Source: Vicinamibacteraceae bacterium (GTDB taxonomy: Bacteria; Planctomycetota; Phycisphaerae; Phycisphaerales; UBA5793). Taken from it: DNA of 50,581 nt. Below the pieces are notes generated by a model, which worked only from the letters and a program-made list of their open reading frames with translations, was not told where the DNA came from and did not search any database. The DNA lies in the NCBI GenBank assembly GCA_011525805.1, contig WYBR01000113.1:1-50581 (forward strand), in the 5' to 3' direction. This document shows positions 42,110-50,565 of this stretch, piece after piece. Each line of letters begins with the position of its first letter. The stretch's first letter is position 1. Both the position numbers and the translations under genes were made by a program.

Positions 42110-43297
42110 TCAGAAGTGATCCGCGAGCCACGGCGCCGGGCCGACGAACGCGCCCGCGAGGCCGTCGAGCGCGTCGTCATCGCCCTCCAGCCAGCCGGCG
42201 GCCCGCGCCTGCCACGGCGAGAGGAAGCCCGAGTAGAGCGCCGCCAGGCCGCGAATGTGAACGCGCACGTCTCCCCGGCCCTGCCCGCGCCGCGCTTCGG
42301 CGCGGCCGCGGGCGATGCGCAACAGCAGCCGGCCGTTGTTGATGTGCGGGAGCACTTCATCTCCATGCACTTCGAGATGCGTCTCGACCGACGCGCCCGG
42401 CCAGTAGCCGCGCGCTTCGATCGCCGCCGCCGCGTCGAGCAGCCGGAGCATCCACTGGTCCTTCACTTCATCGCGGATCGACTGCTCGCGCAGATTGAGA
42501 TGGATCGCGTCGGAGGGATGGCCGTGCCAGACGACTTCGCCCGCCATCGATCGGTGGTCGGCGAAGAAGGCGAGAAGCCGCTCGGCGGCCGCGCTGGTGA
42601 TCGCGACGAGATCAGTGCAGTAGAGGTTGTAAGGGCGGGAGGGCGAGTCCTCCTGGACGATCCATGCATAGCCCTCCAGCCCGTTCGCGCCTTGCACGAG
42701 AAACCCGCTCGCTTCCGCGCCGCGGTGGCGGCGCACGCGCGACCAGACGTACTCCTTCCGGTCGAGATGGCCGTTACACGCCCGCGCGCGGGCGAGGTAG
42801 CACCTCTCGACGGCCGACTGGTCCGCGCCGGTCATCGGGCGGATCGCCAGGTCGCGGCGGCGCGAGTCGATGCTCGCCGTCGGGAGGACGCAGCGGTAGA
42901 ACGTGCCCGCCTGCTCATAGCCGACGCGGCGGTAGAGCGGCTGCGTCGCCGGATAGAGGGAAGAGATCGGGTAGCCCATGGCGTGCATCTCGTTCACCGC
43001 TTCGCGCATCAGCGCGCTGGCGGCGCCGAGTCCGCGCGCGTGTGGATCGATGCCGACGGCGGCGATCCCCGCCATCTTGACCGCGCGGCCGCCGAAGAAC
43101 TGGCCCATGTGAACGATGACCAGGCCGCCGACCACCGCGCCCCCCTGCCGCAGCACGCGGAGGTTCTCCCGCCCCGCCGTGTCGAAGAACCGGGGGACGC
43201 GCTCGGTCGGGAAGTGAAACGTGCGCCCGAGAATCTCGCCCAGCGCGGCGCACTCTGCTTCGCCCGCCGCCGCGCCGTACTCGAACTGCTCACCCAT
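42110..43297 (-). CDS. Eis-like GNAT N-acetyltransferase
   Basis: A 395-residue protein. The N-terminal GNAT domain has the acetyl-CoA-binding stretch GIAAVGIDPHARGLGAAS and the YPISSLYPATQPLYRRVGYE segment, typical of Eis and related proteins; a second GNAT-like domain and a C-terminal SCP2-like domain fit the length of about 400. The N terminus starts at ATG 43297 with GGAG upstream; the in-frame ATG at 43336 would add a stretch unlike the family. Eis proteins acetylate amines such as aminoglycosides or lysines, but homologues are broad in substrate. It is read toward the subtilase, and divergent from the signal peptidase gene. Confidence 0.85.
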   Translation of the reverse strand: MGEQFEYGAAAGEAECAALGEILGRTFHFPTERVPRFFDTAGRENLRVLRQGGAVVGGLVIVHMGQFFGGRAVKMAGIAAVGIDPHARGLGAASALMREAVNEMHAMGYPISSLYPATQPLYRRVGYEQAGTFYRCVLPTASIDSRRRDLAIRPMTGADQSAVERCYLARARACNGHLDRKEYVWSRVRRHRGAEASGFLVQGANGLEGYAWIVQEDSPSRPYNLYCTDLVAITSAAAERLLAFFADHRSMAGEVVWHGHPSDAIHLNLREQSIRDEVKDQWMLRLLDAAAAIEARGYWPGASVETHLEVHGDEVLPHINNGRLLLRIARGRAEARRGQGRGDVRVHIRGLAALYSGFLSPWQARAAGWLEGDDDALDGLAGAFVGPAPWLADHF

Positions 43298-43404
43298 GAA
43301 CCGCTCCGCTTCTCGAAGGTTTCCACGCCGCCGCACCGGTCGGGTCGATATGATCCGGGGCGTTCATGCTAGCCGCCGCCGCCGGGCGCCAGGAGACTCT
43401 CATC

Positions 43405-45012
43405 GTGGGCTACATTGACCAGACCGCTCAGCAAGTCGAGTCGCGCGGCCATGAGGGCCTGTCGATCATCGACACGCTCCAGTCGCTGCTCATCGCCTTC
43501 ATTCTCGCCTTTACCTTCCGCGGCTTCGTCGTCGAGGCGTTCGTGATCCCGACCGGCTCGATGGCGCCGACGCTCCTCGGGGCGCACGCGATGGTCCGCT
43601 CGCCGCAGACCGGCTACGTCTACCCCGCCGGACCGGCAAACAGCGACACCGACGGCAATCAGGCCCGCAGCCTGCTCGGGCGCGGCGCGGGATACCGGCT
43701 CATCGACCCGATGCTCATGAGCCAGCGCGCCGACGACGTCATCGTTGCCAACCACCGCACGCGCATGGGCGACCGCATCCTCGTGCTCAAGTACCTCTAT
43801 TGCCTCGTCGAGCCGCAGCGCTTCGACGTCGTCGTCTTCAAGAACCCGACGAAGCCCGCGGAAAACTACATCAAGCGGCTCCTCGGACTGCCCGGAGAAG
43901 CCGTCTGGCTCGCCGACGGCGACGTGTTCGCACGCTCCAACGGCTCCGAGAGCCTCGAAGGCTTTCGCGTCCAGCGCAAGCCCGATCACGTGCAGCGAGC
44001 GGTCTGGCAGCCGGTCTACCACAGCGAGTACATTCCCATCGATCCCTCGAGGATCCGAGGGGGCTGGCTGCCTCCGTGGTCCGGAGAGGGCTGGCAGGTG
44101 GCCGATCGCCGCTCCTACCGACGCGACTCCCCGGCGCCGGGCGCGCTGCGCTTCAATCCCGACCGGCCCGTCAACGACCGCCATCCCTACAACGAACCCT
44201 ACGACGACGAGAAGGATCCCGCGAGCCTCCAGCACTACAACATCTCGGACATCCGCCTCGCCGCCGCCGTCCAGCCCGATGAGGCCGGACTCGCCACCAC
44301 CATTCACCTCGAGTGCCGCAACCACGAGTTCGAGGCCGTGCTCGAAGGCGGGCGCGCGATGATCCGCATGCGCCCCCTCGGCGCGCCGGAGTGGACGACG
44401 CTCGACGATCAGCCGATGGGCGAGTTTGCGCCAGCCGGCCGCGCGACGGAGGTCGAGTTCTGGCACGTCGACCAGTCCCTTTGCCTCTGGATCGACGGGC
44501 GCGAGGCCGCGCGAGGCGAGTACGACTGGACGCCCGAGCAGCGCCTCGAATGGGCCACCGGTCTGGCGCCGCGCGATGCGCTGAACTCCGCCGAGACCAA
44601 TCCGTACATCGATCAGCGCAACCTGCCCCGGCCGATGCGCCTCGCCTGGCACTTCGCCAACTCCCCCGTCACACTCCATCGCGTCGAACTTGACCGCGAC
44701 CTGTACTACCGACCGGCCAACGACATCTATGGGGCAGGGCCGGCGCTGGGAACGCATCCCGAGCGCCTCGTCCACCTCGACGGGAACCAGTTCTTCGTCT
44801 GCGGCGACAACAACCCCGCCAGCCTTGACGGCCGGCTGTGGGGACATCCGGATCCCTGGGTTGCGAAGGAGATTGACCCGGCGCCGGGCATCGTGAACCG
44901 TTCGCTCCTGCTCGGCAAGGCGTTCTTCGTTTACTTCCCATCACCCGAGGGAGTGCGCGAAGGGGCGCGGCGGTTCGTTCCGAACTTCGGACAGATGAGG
45001 TTCATTCACTGA
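43405..45012 (+). CDS. lepB: Signal peptidase I with a large inserted domain
   Basis: A 535-residue membrane-bound signal peptidase. The start is the GTG at 43405 with AGGAG at 43391-43395; the ATG at 43366 would add 13 residues without a Shine-Dalgarno site. One membrane segment (residues 22-45) precedes the nucleophile Ser52 in IPTGSMAPTL. The general base Lys157 lies in NYIKRLLGLPGE. The closing motif GDNNPASLDGRLWG is only at about residues 466-479. The usual gap between these boxes is far shorter; here about 285 residues intervene, with beta-strand-rich sequence (VEFWHVDQSLCLWIDGR) like a lectin or LamG sandwich. It cleaves signal peptides of the many exported proteins nearby. The fold of the insert is inferred. 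Confidence 0.9.
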   Translation: MGYIDQTAQQVESRGHEGLSIIDTLQSLLIAFILAFTFRGFVVEAFVIPTGSMAPTLLGAHAMVRSPQTGYVYPAGPANSDTDGNQARSLLGRGAGYRLIDPMLMSQRADDVIVANHRTRMGDRILVLKYLYCLVEPQRFDVVVFKNPTKPAENYIKRLLGLPGEAVWLADGDVFARSNGSESLEGFRVQRKPDHVQRAVWQPVYHSEYIPIDPSRIRGGWLPPWSGEGWQVADRRSYRRDSPAPGALRFNPDRPVNDRHPYNEPYDDEKDPASLQHYNISDIRLAAAVQPDEAGLATTIHLECRNHEFEAVLEGGRAMIRMRPLGAPEWTTLDDQPMGEFAPAGRATEVEFWHVDQSLCLWIDGREAARGEYDWTPEQRLEWATGLAPRDALNSAETNPYIDQRNLPRPMRLAWHFANSPVTLHRVELDRDLYYRPANDIYGAGPALGTHPERLVHLDGNQFFVCGDNNPASLDGRLWGHPDPWVAKEIDPAPGIVNRSLLLGKAFFVYFPSPEGVREGARRFVPNFGQMRFIH

Positions 45013-45080
45013 CCCGCGGCGCCGCAGCGCCCGGTCGACCCGTCGGTCCGGGACTTCGTTCTGCTCTCACCCGCGCCACC

Positions 45081-45719
45081 ATGCCTGCGCCCCTCATTGG
45101 AATCACGGCTGATGGGGATGAACGCACGTACAAGTGCGCCCGCGCCTACAGCGAGATGGTGGCCGAGTCGGGCGGCACGCCGATCATCCTCCCCCATCGC
45201 CTCGACCGTCTGGACGAGTACCTGAAACTCTGCGCCGGATTCATCCTCACGGGCGGGGACGATCCTCGAATGGAGGAGTTCGGAGCCGCCACCCACGCCA
45301 AGGCCACGCCGCTGGACCCGCAGCGGCAGGCCTTCGAGGTTGCCCTTCTCCGCGCTGCGCCCGCAGATCTTCCGCTGCTTGGCGTTTGCCTCGGGATGCA
45401 GATGATGGCGCTGGTCGCGGGGGGAACGCTTGATCAGCATCTGCCCGACACGCTGCCCAGCCACGACTCCCATTGGGGGCAGAAGACACATGCCGTGGAA
45501 GGCGAGATCGGCCGAGGTCTGGTCTTGAGCCACCATCGCCAGGCGGTCGCCGACCCCGGGCGCCTGGTCGTGGTCGCCCGCGCCCCCGACGGGGTGATTG
45601 AGGCGGTGGCCGATCCCGCCTGCCGGTTCCGCCTCGGCGTGCAGTGGCACCCCGAGCGGACCGCCGACCCCCACCTCGGTCGGTCCCTGTTTGCACGCCT
45701 CGTCAAATCGTGCGGTTGA
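45081..45719 (+). CDS. Class I glutamine amidotransferase-like protein (C26, PuuD-type)
   Basis: A 212-residue soluble hydrolase of the gamma-glutamyl hydrolase (C26) family. The nucleophile Cys is in LLGVCLGMQMM, and the His and Glu of the triad are in VQWHPER. GFILTGGDDP is the other class I amidotransferase hallmark. The N terminus IGITADGDERTYK with an early AYSEMVAESGGTPIILP fits PuuD-type proteins that hydrolyse gamma-glutamyl-GABA or related amides. The substrate is not decided. The start at 45081 is an ATG 68 bases after lepB stops. The putative promoter at 45810 and the next gene are downstream. Confidence 0.85.
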   Translation: MPAPLIGITADGDERTYKCARAYSEMVAESGGTPIILPHRLDRLDEYLKLCAGFILTGGDDPRMEEFGAATHAKATPLDPQRQAFEVALLRAAPADLPLLGVCLGMQMMALVAGGTLDQHLPDTLPSHDSHWGQKTHAVEGEIGRGLVLSHHRQAVADPGRLVVVARAPDGVIEAVADPACRFRLGVQWHPERTADPHLGRSLFARLVKSCG

Positions 45720-45809
45720 TGTACGGAGGCAGGGCCGCCCGCCGGGGGGACGGCCGGGGGGGTTTCCTGCCCCGATCGAGCCATTTTCCGACTTTTCTTG
45801 GAATGGCCC

Positions 45810-45838
45810 TTGCAATCGTCACAGTTTGCTGGTATTGT
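45810..45838 (+). promoter_or_regulatory. Sigma-70-like promoter for the PEP-CTERM-like gene
   Basis: TTGCAA (45810-45815) and TATTGT (45833-45838) lie 17 bases apart in locally AT-richer sequence. It would start transcription near 45845, about 75 bases before the ATG at 45920. Confidence 0.55.
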
Positions 45839-45919
45839 TACGCTGGAAGAAACTCTGGCGCCGGGTTTCCGGGGTCCAAGGGGAGAGACACTGCACAGCC
45901 AGGAATGGAGTCGAGAGAG

Positions 45920-46648
45920 ATGAGAGCCTCAAAACTGAGCGTTGTTCTTGTCGGTTCCGCAGTTTCGCTTGGCCTGTTGGCCGGCGCGGCTCAGGCCGAC
46001 GTCGTCAATGGCGGCTTCGAGATCATGACCGTGACCACGGGCACGCTGCCCGACGGTGCCGGTTATTGGCGCGGAGACCGCTCCAACATCGTCGAGGCGG
46101 AGAACGACATCACGCCTTGGGAAGGCGTCCAGATGCTCCGGTTCCAGAACACGCACCGCAACGGCGCCAGTTCAGCCGTCGGCGGCGAACTCTGGCAGGT
46201 GATCGACGTCTCATCCTTCCAGCAGGCGATCCGGTCGGGCATCGGCTCCGTCTCCGCCAGCGCGTTCTTCAACCGCGTGAGCAGCGATCTCGGCCCGGTT
46301 GACACGATGTTCTCGCTGGGGATGTATGCCTACTCCGGCGACGCCTCGACCTTCCCCACCCAGTGGGGCTCGGGCGAACTCGCCTCCAGGCAATCCACGA
46401 TCTTCACCGACGGCAGCGCCGAGACGTGGGAGCAGGCGCTGGTTGAGATGCTTCTCCCGACCGCGACGGACTTCGTGGTCATCCGCATCAGCGCGACCGA
46501 GAACATCTTCAACGACCTGAGCGGCAGCGAGTTCCACGGCCACTATGCGGACGGCGTGGAGTTCCAGATCATCCCGGCGCCCTCCGCCCTCGTGTGCCTC
46601 CTGCCCGTCGCCCTGATGGGTATTGGACGTCGCCGTCGCGCCGCCTGA
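45920..46648 (+). CDS. Exported protein with PEP-CTERM-like sorting tail
   Basis: A 242-residue exported protein. The start is the ATG at 45920 with GGAG upstream. The signal peptide (residues 1-25) ends AQA-D, and the mature part begins VVNGGFEIM, followed by a beta-rich domain. The C terminus is a tripartite sorting tail: a Pro-rich motif IPAPSALV, a hydrophobic segment and a basic RRRR end, a variant of PEP-CTERM. Such tails are processed by exosortase (EpsH) in known cases, but no exosortase is in the window. The function of the body is unknown. It is a single-gene unit with its own promoter and terminator. Confidence 0.8.
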   Translation: MRASKLSVVLVGSAVSLGLLAGAAQADVVNGGFEIMTVTTGTLPDGAGYWRGDRSNIVEAENDITPWEGVQMLRFQNTHRNGASSAVGGELWQVIDVSSFQQAIRSGIGSVSASAFFNRVSSDLGPVDTMFSLGMYAYSGDASTFPTQWGSGELASRQSTIFTDGSAETWEQALVEMLLPTATDFVVIRISATENIFNDLSGSEFHGHYADGVEFQIIPAPSALVCLLPVALMGIGRRRRAA

Positions 46649-46679
46649 CTCTCGTCTCGATCAGTATCCGACTTTCACG

Positions 46680-46712
46680 CGACCCGGCCCCTCAAGGCCG
46701 GGTCGTTTGCTT
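46680..46712 (+). terminator. Rho-independent terminator after the PEP-CTERM-like gene
   Basis: A perfect 10-bp stem (46680-46689 with 46696-46705) with a 6-base loop, followed by TTTGCTT, 31 bases past the stop. Confidence 0.85.
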
Positions 46713-46784
46713 ACTGTTGGCTCCGGGCGAGGAAATCTGCAAGAAAAGGCCGCGCTGGCCGACATTGCTGGAGTGAACACGAAG

Positions 46785-47456
46785 ATGGCCGGCTCCGGAA
46801 CCCAACGCGATCAGGCGCGTGGCGACGCGCCGGCCGGGGGCGGGGCGCCGGCTCAGGCCGCGGGCATCACTCCGGCTGAGTTCTCCTCGCTCTTCGAGCA
46901 GTCATTCAGGATTCTCTGGTACATCGCCCTTGGGCTCGTTCACGACCGAAACCTCGCAGAGGATGTGGTGCAGGAAGCCGCCATCGTGGCCCTGGGCAAA
47001 CTCGACCAGTTTCAGCGCGGCACCAACTTCAACGCCTGGATGGGTCAGACCGTGCGCTACGCCGCCCTCAATCTCGCACGCCGCAACCGCCGCCATCTCA
47101 GCGCCGCGACCGATCCCATCCTCCTCGATGCCCGGGCCGGCCGAGCCGGAACCGCGGCGACGTCCTCACCCGCCCGGCCGGTGCGCCTCACCTCCGAAGC
47201 CTCCATCCCCGCCGGGCAAGCCGCCTTTGATGATCGCCTCGTCCGCGCCCTCGAATCACTCAACGAAACCGCCCGCACCTGCCTGCTTCTGCGCACCCTC
47301 GAAGGCATGGAGTACCGCGAGATCGCCCGCACTCTCGACATCGCCGAGGGCACCGCGATGAGCCACGTTCACCGCGCGCGGATGGCATTGCGCGAGCGGC
47401 TCATGCCGGAGGGTCCGTCGGATCGGCTCGCCGCGGAAGGGAGGCAGTCGCCATGA
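46785..47456 (+). CDS. ECF-type RNA polymerase sigma factor
   Basis: A 223-residue sigma-70 family factor of the extracytoplasmic-function group. Region 2 is at about residues 25-105 (SLFEQSFRILWYIALG, DVVQEAAIVAL, NFNAWMGQTVRYAALN). Region 4 is at about 150-210 (RALESLNETARTCLLL, GMEYREIARTLDIAEG, SHVHRARMALRERL). The linker between is long and Pro/Ala-rich. The ATG at 46785 has GGAG 11 bases before; the GTG at 46773 would overlap it. The stop overlaps the next start by four bases (ATGA at 47453-47456). It probably directs transcription in response to a signal held by the downstream anti-sigma factor. No target promoter motif can be named. Confidence 0.9.
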   Translation: MAGSGTQRDQARGDAPAGGGAPAQAAGITPAEFSSLFEQSFRILWYIALGLVHDRNLAEDVVQEAAIVALGKLDQFQRGTNFNAWMGQTVRYAALNLARRNRRHLSAATDPILLDARAGRAGTAATSSPARPVRLTSEASIPAGQAAFDDRLVRALESLNETARTCLLLRTLEGMEYREIARTLDIAEGTAMSHVHRARMALRERLMPEGPSDRLAAEGRQSP

Positions 47457-48328
47457 CGACTCCCTCGCCGCACTCGCGCGATGACGACATCCGCCTTCTG
47501 GACGCCTACTTCGACGGCTCGCTCAGCGCCGAGGAGCGAGCGGCCGTTGACGCCCGCTGCGCGATCGAGCCCGACCTGGCCGCGCAGGTCCGCATTCAGC
47601 GTGAGATCGACGCCTCGCTGCGGCGATACTCCCAGCCGCCCGACGCCAGTCGACTTCTTGTCGAGGCACAGCGCCGCTTCGCCGAGCAGGACGGCGCGAC
47701 GACCTCGACGGCCGGCCACGCGCGATCGCACGCCCCTGTCGCGGGATCGATGGCGCCGCTGGGCGGCCCGTGGCGAATCTCGCGCTGGAAGCCTTGGGCG
47801 ATCGCCGCCGTCCTCCTGCTGGGCCTGCTCGGGTCCTGGCAGATCTACCGCTTCCTGACCGCCGGGCCGACGGGGCGATACGACCCCGGCCCGCCGCGCA
47901 GCCTCGCCGACGCCTACCAGCACACGCTCGAAGAGGGATTCGAGGCGAAGTGGGTCTGCCGGGACGATCGCGAGTTCGCCCTCGTCTTCCTCGATCACCT
48001 CGGCGACATGCTCTCAATGAATCCCCCGCTGCCGACGGGCATCGAGGCGCTGGGCCTCAAGTACCTCAACGTCGTTTCGCCCAGGACGATTTCAATGCTC
48101 GCGCGGGTGAACGGGACGCCGATCATGGTCTTCATCGACCGCATCGAGCGCGATCGCGACACGGACCGCGAGGCCCCGCCGGGCTTGAACTTCTTCCGCC
48201 GCGAACTCGGATCGCTGGTGCTCTATGAGGTCACACCCCTCGACGAGCCCGCGCTGGTGACCCACCTCCGCCGGCCGGAGACGCTGCCGGAGCCCGGAGA
48301 GCCTCCGCTTGAGCCGCCCGGGAATTGA
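47453..48328 (+). CDS. Membrane-anchored anti-sigma factor
   Basis: A 291-residue protein translationally coupled to the sigma gene. The N-terminal DDDIRLLDAYFDGSLSAEE is the style of anti-sigma domains, but it has no HxxxCxxC zinc motif. A single membrane segment spans about residues 116-137 (AIAAVLLLGLLGSWQIYRF). The extracytoplasmic part (140-280) starts with DAYQHTLEEGFEAKWVCRD and is a mixed alpha/beta domain. Such partners sequester the sigma at the membrane until a signal is received outside the cytoplasm. This is inferred from gene order and the topology. The C terminus is Pro/Glu-rich. Confidence 0.8.
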   Translation: MTTPSPHSRDDDIRLLDAYFDGSLSAEERAAVDARCAIEPDLAAQVRIQREIDASLRRYSQPPDASRLLVEAQRRFAEQDGATTSTAGHARSHAPVAGSMAPLGGPWRISRWKPWAIAAVLLLGLLGSWQIYRFLTAGPTGRYDPGPPRSLADAYQHTLEEGFEAKWVCRDDREFALVFLDHLGDMLSMNPPLPTGIEALGLKYLNVVSPRTISMLARVNGTPIMVFIDRIERDRDTDREAPPGLNFFRRELGSLVLYEVTPLDEPALVTHLRRPETLPEPGEPPLEPPGN

Positions 48329-48449
48329 TCGACCGCCACGGATCGGACCGGCCTTCCGACCACGCTCGGAAAAGTTGCTGCAAGACGCCGCGCCCGGCGG
48401 GACATGTGTTGGCGAAACGACGCAAGGAGGGGCTGCTCTCGACAAGTCC

Positions 48450-48495
48450 TCAGTCATCAGTCGAATCCAACAGCCCCCGGGTGGCTGATGACTGA
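48450..48495. repeat. Small inverted repeat between convergent genes
   Basis: Perfect 11-bp arms TCAGTCATCAG (48450-48460) and CTGATGACTGA (48485-48495) around a 24-base centre. It is followed at once by a terminator hairpin. The style resembles dispersed short repeats; it could also be a regulatory palindrome. Confidence 0.55.
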
Positions 48496-48507
48496 TACTT
48501 CCCAATC

Positions 48508-48545
48508 GTCCCGCGGCTCGAGAGGGCCGCGGGACGTTGGTCTTT
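48508..48545. terminator. Probable bidirectional terminator between the anti-sigma gene and the gene at 48546
   Basis: A perfect 10-bp stem (48508-48517 with 48526-48535), 8-base loop and then GTTGGTCTTTT. The T-run supports the plus strand (anti-sigma operon). The minus-strand gene ends at 48546, so the hairpin could act on it as well. Confidence 0.75.
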
Positions 48546-50165
48546 TCACCGCCCGCCCTCGTCACTCCCGGCGGCCGGCGCCGGCTCGACCGGGACCGTC
48601 GCCGGCGACTCAGCCGGCGACTCAGCCGGCGACTCGGCCGGCTCATTCGGCTCTTCCGCGGGCGGGCGGAGCCGGTTGAAGACGTAGTCAAACCCCTGCG
48701 CGCCGGTTTCGACGTCGAGCGCGTCATAGGCGTCGTCGGGGTCCGGCGTTTCAGCGCCGCCGTTGTCCTGGCCGTCCGCGCCGATGCTGTAGAGCAGCCA
48801 CTCGCGCGGGTCGGCCGCCGTTGCCTCGCGCCGGGCCAGCACGAAGGCTTGCCCGGAGACCGGGTCGATCGGAATCGAGGGGAGGAACTCCGGCGCCAGG
48901 TCCGCCAGCGCCTCGGGCGGCCGGCCATGCCGCGCCTCAAACGCTTCGATGGCGAGCGTGAGGCGCAGCGCCTCGCGCACGGCGCGGGCCTTGCGATCGG
49001 CCCCGCCGCCGCGCGACAGCGCCGGCAGAAGCATCTTCAGGAAGAAGTGTCCGCGCGGCAGGTTGTCCACAAACGTCTCAAGATCGACGGGATGGGCCTG
49101 CTGCTGCGCTCCGGTCAGGACCGATTGCTCAATCGCCGTCGCGAAGTACTCGTCGAGCAGCCGCGTCGTCTCCGCCCGGCCGGGCAGAAAAAGCCCGGCG
49201 ACGTTCATGACGGGATGCCCGCCCCCCACCGGCGGACCGCCGCCGAGCATGTTGCCCATCTCCACCGACTTGGACATCAGCAGAATCCCATCTCCCTTCC
49301 CGTCGTCGGAGTAGAGGCGCTGGATCGCGTCCAGTTGGCAGAGGCGCTCCGCTTCGAGCGCGAGACTCATGGGCGGCAGGACGTGTCGATCGAGCAACGC
49401 CAGCAGCCGCCGGCACGTCGCTTCATCCAGTTCGCGCTCGACCAGCGCGTGGCCGATCTCGCTGAATGCGAGGTTCGACACCGCCAGGCCGACGAGGCGG
49501 CTGATGTAGAACGGATCGTGCGCCATGACGCGACCGAGCGCCAGGCCGTGCTCCGCCGAGCGGAGGAACTGCTCCGAGTCGCCGCGCTCCAGCGCCACGC
49601 GCATCCGCGCTGCGCACATCTTCGCCAGGCTCCGCGCCGGGGAGAGTTCCGGAAGAAGGGTGAAGACGATTCCCGGGCCGTCGAGACCGATCGACTCGCG
49701 CACCGCGCGGGGCGCGGCCGACATCGCGTCGAGGCGCTCCAGCACGCCCGAGGACTCTATGTGCTCCAGAAGAGCCAACTCGAAGCGCAGCCGCTGAGCG
49801 TCGAACTCGCCGTCGAGGATGCGCGTGAGCGACTCGATCTCCGCGGCCTCCACCGCGTCCGTGGGCCAGTCGGGCGGATCGGGCGCTTCGATCGAGTCGC
49901 GGATCGCGATGGCGTCGAGCAGCGCCGGCCAGCCGTTCTCTCCCTCCGGTTGCGCGGCGGCGGACAGGTCGAGCAGTTGACGGCCGTAGTCCACCAGCGG
50001 GCCGGGTTTGGCGTTGATGGCCCCCGCGATTACCCACCCGAGCCAGCCGAGCAGCAGCGCGAAGAGCAGGAGAATGACGTATCGCTTGCGAATCCGCCCG
50101 AGCCGCTGCGGCGGCGAAAAACGGGGGCGACCGGTTGAAGCAGTTCCGCAGTGATGGTGGTCCAT
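48546..50165 (-). CDS. Membrane-anchored protein of unknown function
   Basis: A 539-residue protein anchored by one membrane segment (residues about 30-51: YVILLLFALLLGWLGWV). The rest is an extracytoplasmic helical region: EFDAQRLRFELALLEHI, GIVFTLLPELSPARSLAKMC. A later stretch has FEARHGRPPEALADLAPEFLPSIPIDP and EWLLYSIGADGQDNGG, the latter resembling ends of pseudopilin G-like or related planctomycete proteins. The C terminus is Pro/Glu/Ala-rich with a tandem repeat. The start at ATG 50165 is uncertain (another in-frame start is at 50225); neither has a clear Shine-Dalgarno site. I do not recognise the family. A structural or envelope role is likely. Confidence 0.6.
   Translation of the reverse strand: MDHHHCGTASTGRPRFSPPQRLGRIRKRYVILLLFALLLGWLGWVIAGAINAKPGPLVDYGRQLLDLSAAAQPEGENGWPALLDAIAIRDSIEAPDPPDWPTDAVEAAEIESLTRILDGEFDAQRLRFELALLEHIESSGVLERLDAMSAAPRAVRESIGLDGPGIVFTLLPELSPARSLAKMCAARMRVALERGDSEQFLRSAEHGLALGRVMAHDPFYISRLVGLAVSNLAFSEIGHALVERELDEATCRRLLALLDRHVLPPMSLALEAERLCQLDAIQRLYSDDGKGDGILLMSKSVEMGNMLGGGPPVGGGHPVMNVAGLFLPGRAETTRLLDEYFATAIEQSVLTGAQQQAHPVDLETFVDNLPRGHFFLKMLLPALSRGGGADRKARAVREALRLTLAIEAFEARHGRPPEALADLAPEFLPSIPIDPVSGQAFVLARREATAADPREWLLYSIGADGQDNGGAETPDPDDAYDALDVETGAQGFDYVFNRLRPPAEEPNEPAESPAESPAESPATVPVEPAPAAGSDEGGR
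48601..48641. repeat. 12-bp tandem repeat within coding sequence
   Basis: About three and a half copies of a 12-bp unit (GCCGGCGACTCA) encode the repeated Pro-Ala-Glu-Ser stretch near the C terminus of the minus-strand gene. It is in frame and so may vary in copy number without disrupting the protein. Confidence 0.8.
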
Positions 50166-50290
50166 GTACGATGATCGGCCGCGCCCCAGTCGCCGGCAAG
50201 TCCGCGACTCCAGCAATTGCGACACGCCAGAGCGCCGCGGTCACAGGTCCGGCGGCCGGGATCGCTTCCGCGTTATCCATGCCGCAGCAG

Positions 50291-50335
50291 AGTGGCATCG
50301 CTCGCCGTCGCCGCGGCGGAGATCGAAGCGAATGC
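50291..50335. repeat. Dispersed palindromic repeat, copy A
   Basis: The segment starting GTGGCATCG (50292) and running past GGCGGAGATCGAAGCG is a near-copy of that at 50521-50565, with a few substitutions and one indel. It lies upstream of the minus-strand gene at 48546-50165. Each copy can fold on itself. I see no gene in 50226-50581. Confidence 0.55.
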
Positions 50336-50520
50336 TCCGTGGCGCCCGCCGCGCGGTGCCATGCTTCGCTGCTCTGGGCGCAGCAGGGCGGACGGGCAAA
50401 CGGCGACGTATCGCATCTCTCCACCAGGCCGAAGCGCCAGCGAGGACGGCCGTCCTTGCCCTTCGCACTGCACTCTCGCTCAGAGCCGCGAGCGTGCAGT
50501 GGCACCCATTTCAGAACGGG

Positions 50521-50565
50521 GGTGGCATCGATCGCCGCCGCTCCGGGCGGAGATCGATGCGAACG
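50521..50565. repeat. Dispersed palindromic repeat, copy B (near window end)
   Basis: Second copy of the repeat at 50291. It is an imperfect palindrome: GCATCGATCGCCGCC folds on GGCGGAGATCGATGC with one mismatch. Just before it is another small inverted repeat (CACTGCACTCTCGCT near 50466 against AGCGTGCAGTG near 50490). The window ends 16 bases later, so the element may continue. Confidence 0.55.

Noticed and set aside
43366-43404. ATG at 43366 as the start of signal peptidase I
   Set aside because: No Shine-Dalgarno site and no family similarity in the 13 added residues; GTG at 43405 has AGGAG at the right distance.
48601-48641. CRISPR or other repeat array
   Set aside because: The 12-bp tandem units are contiguous and coding, without spacers.
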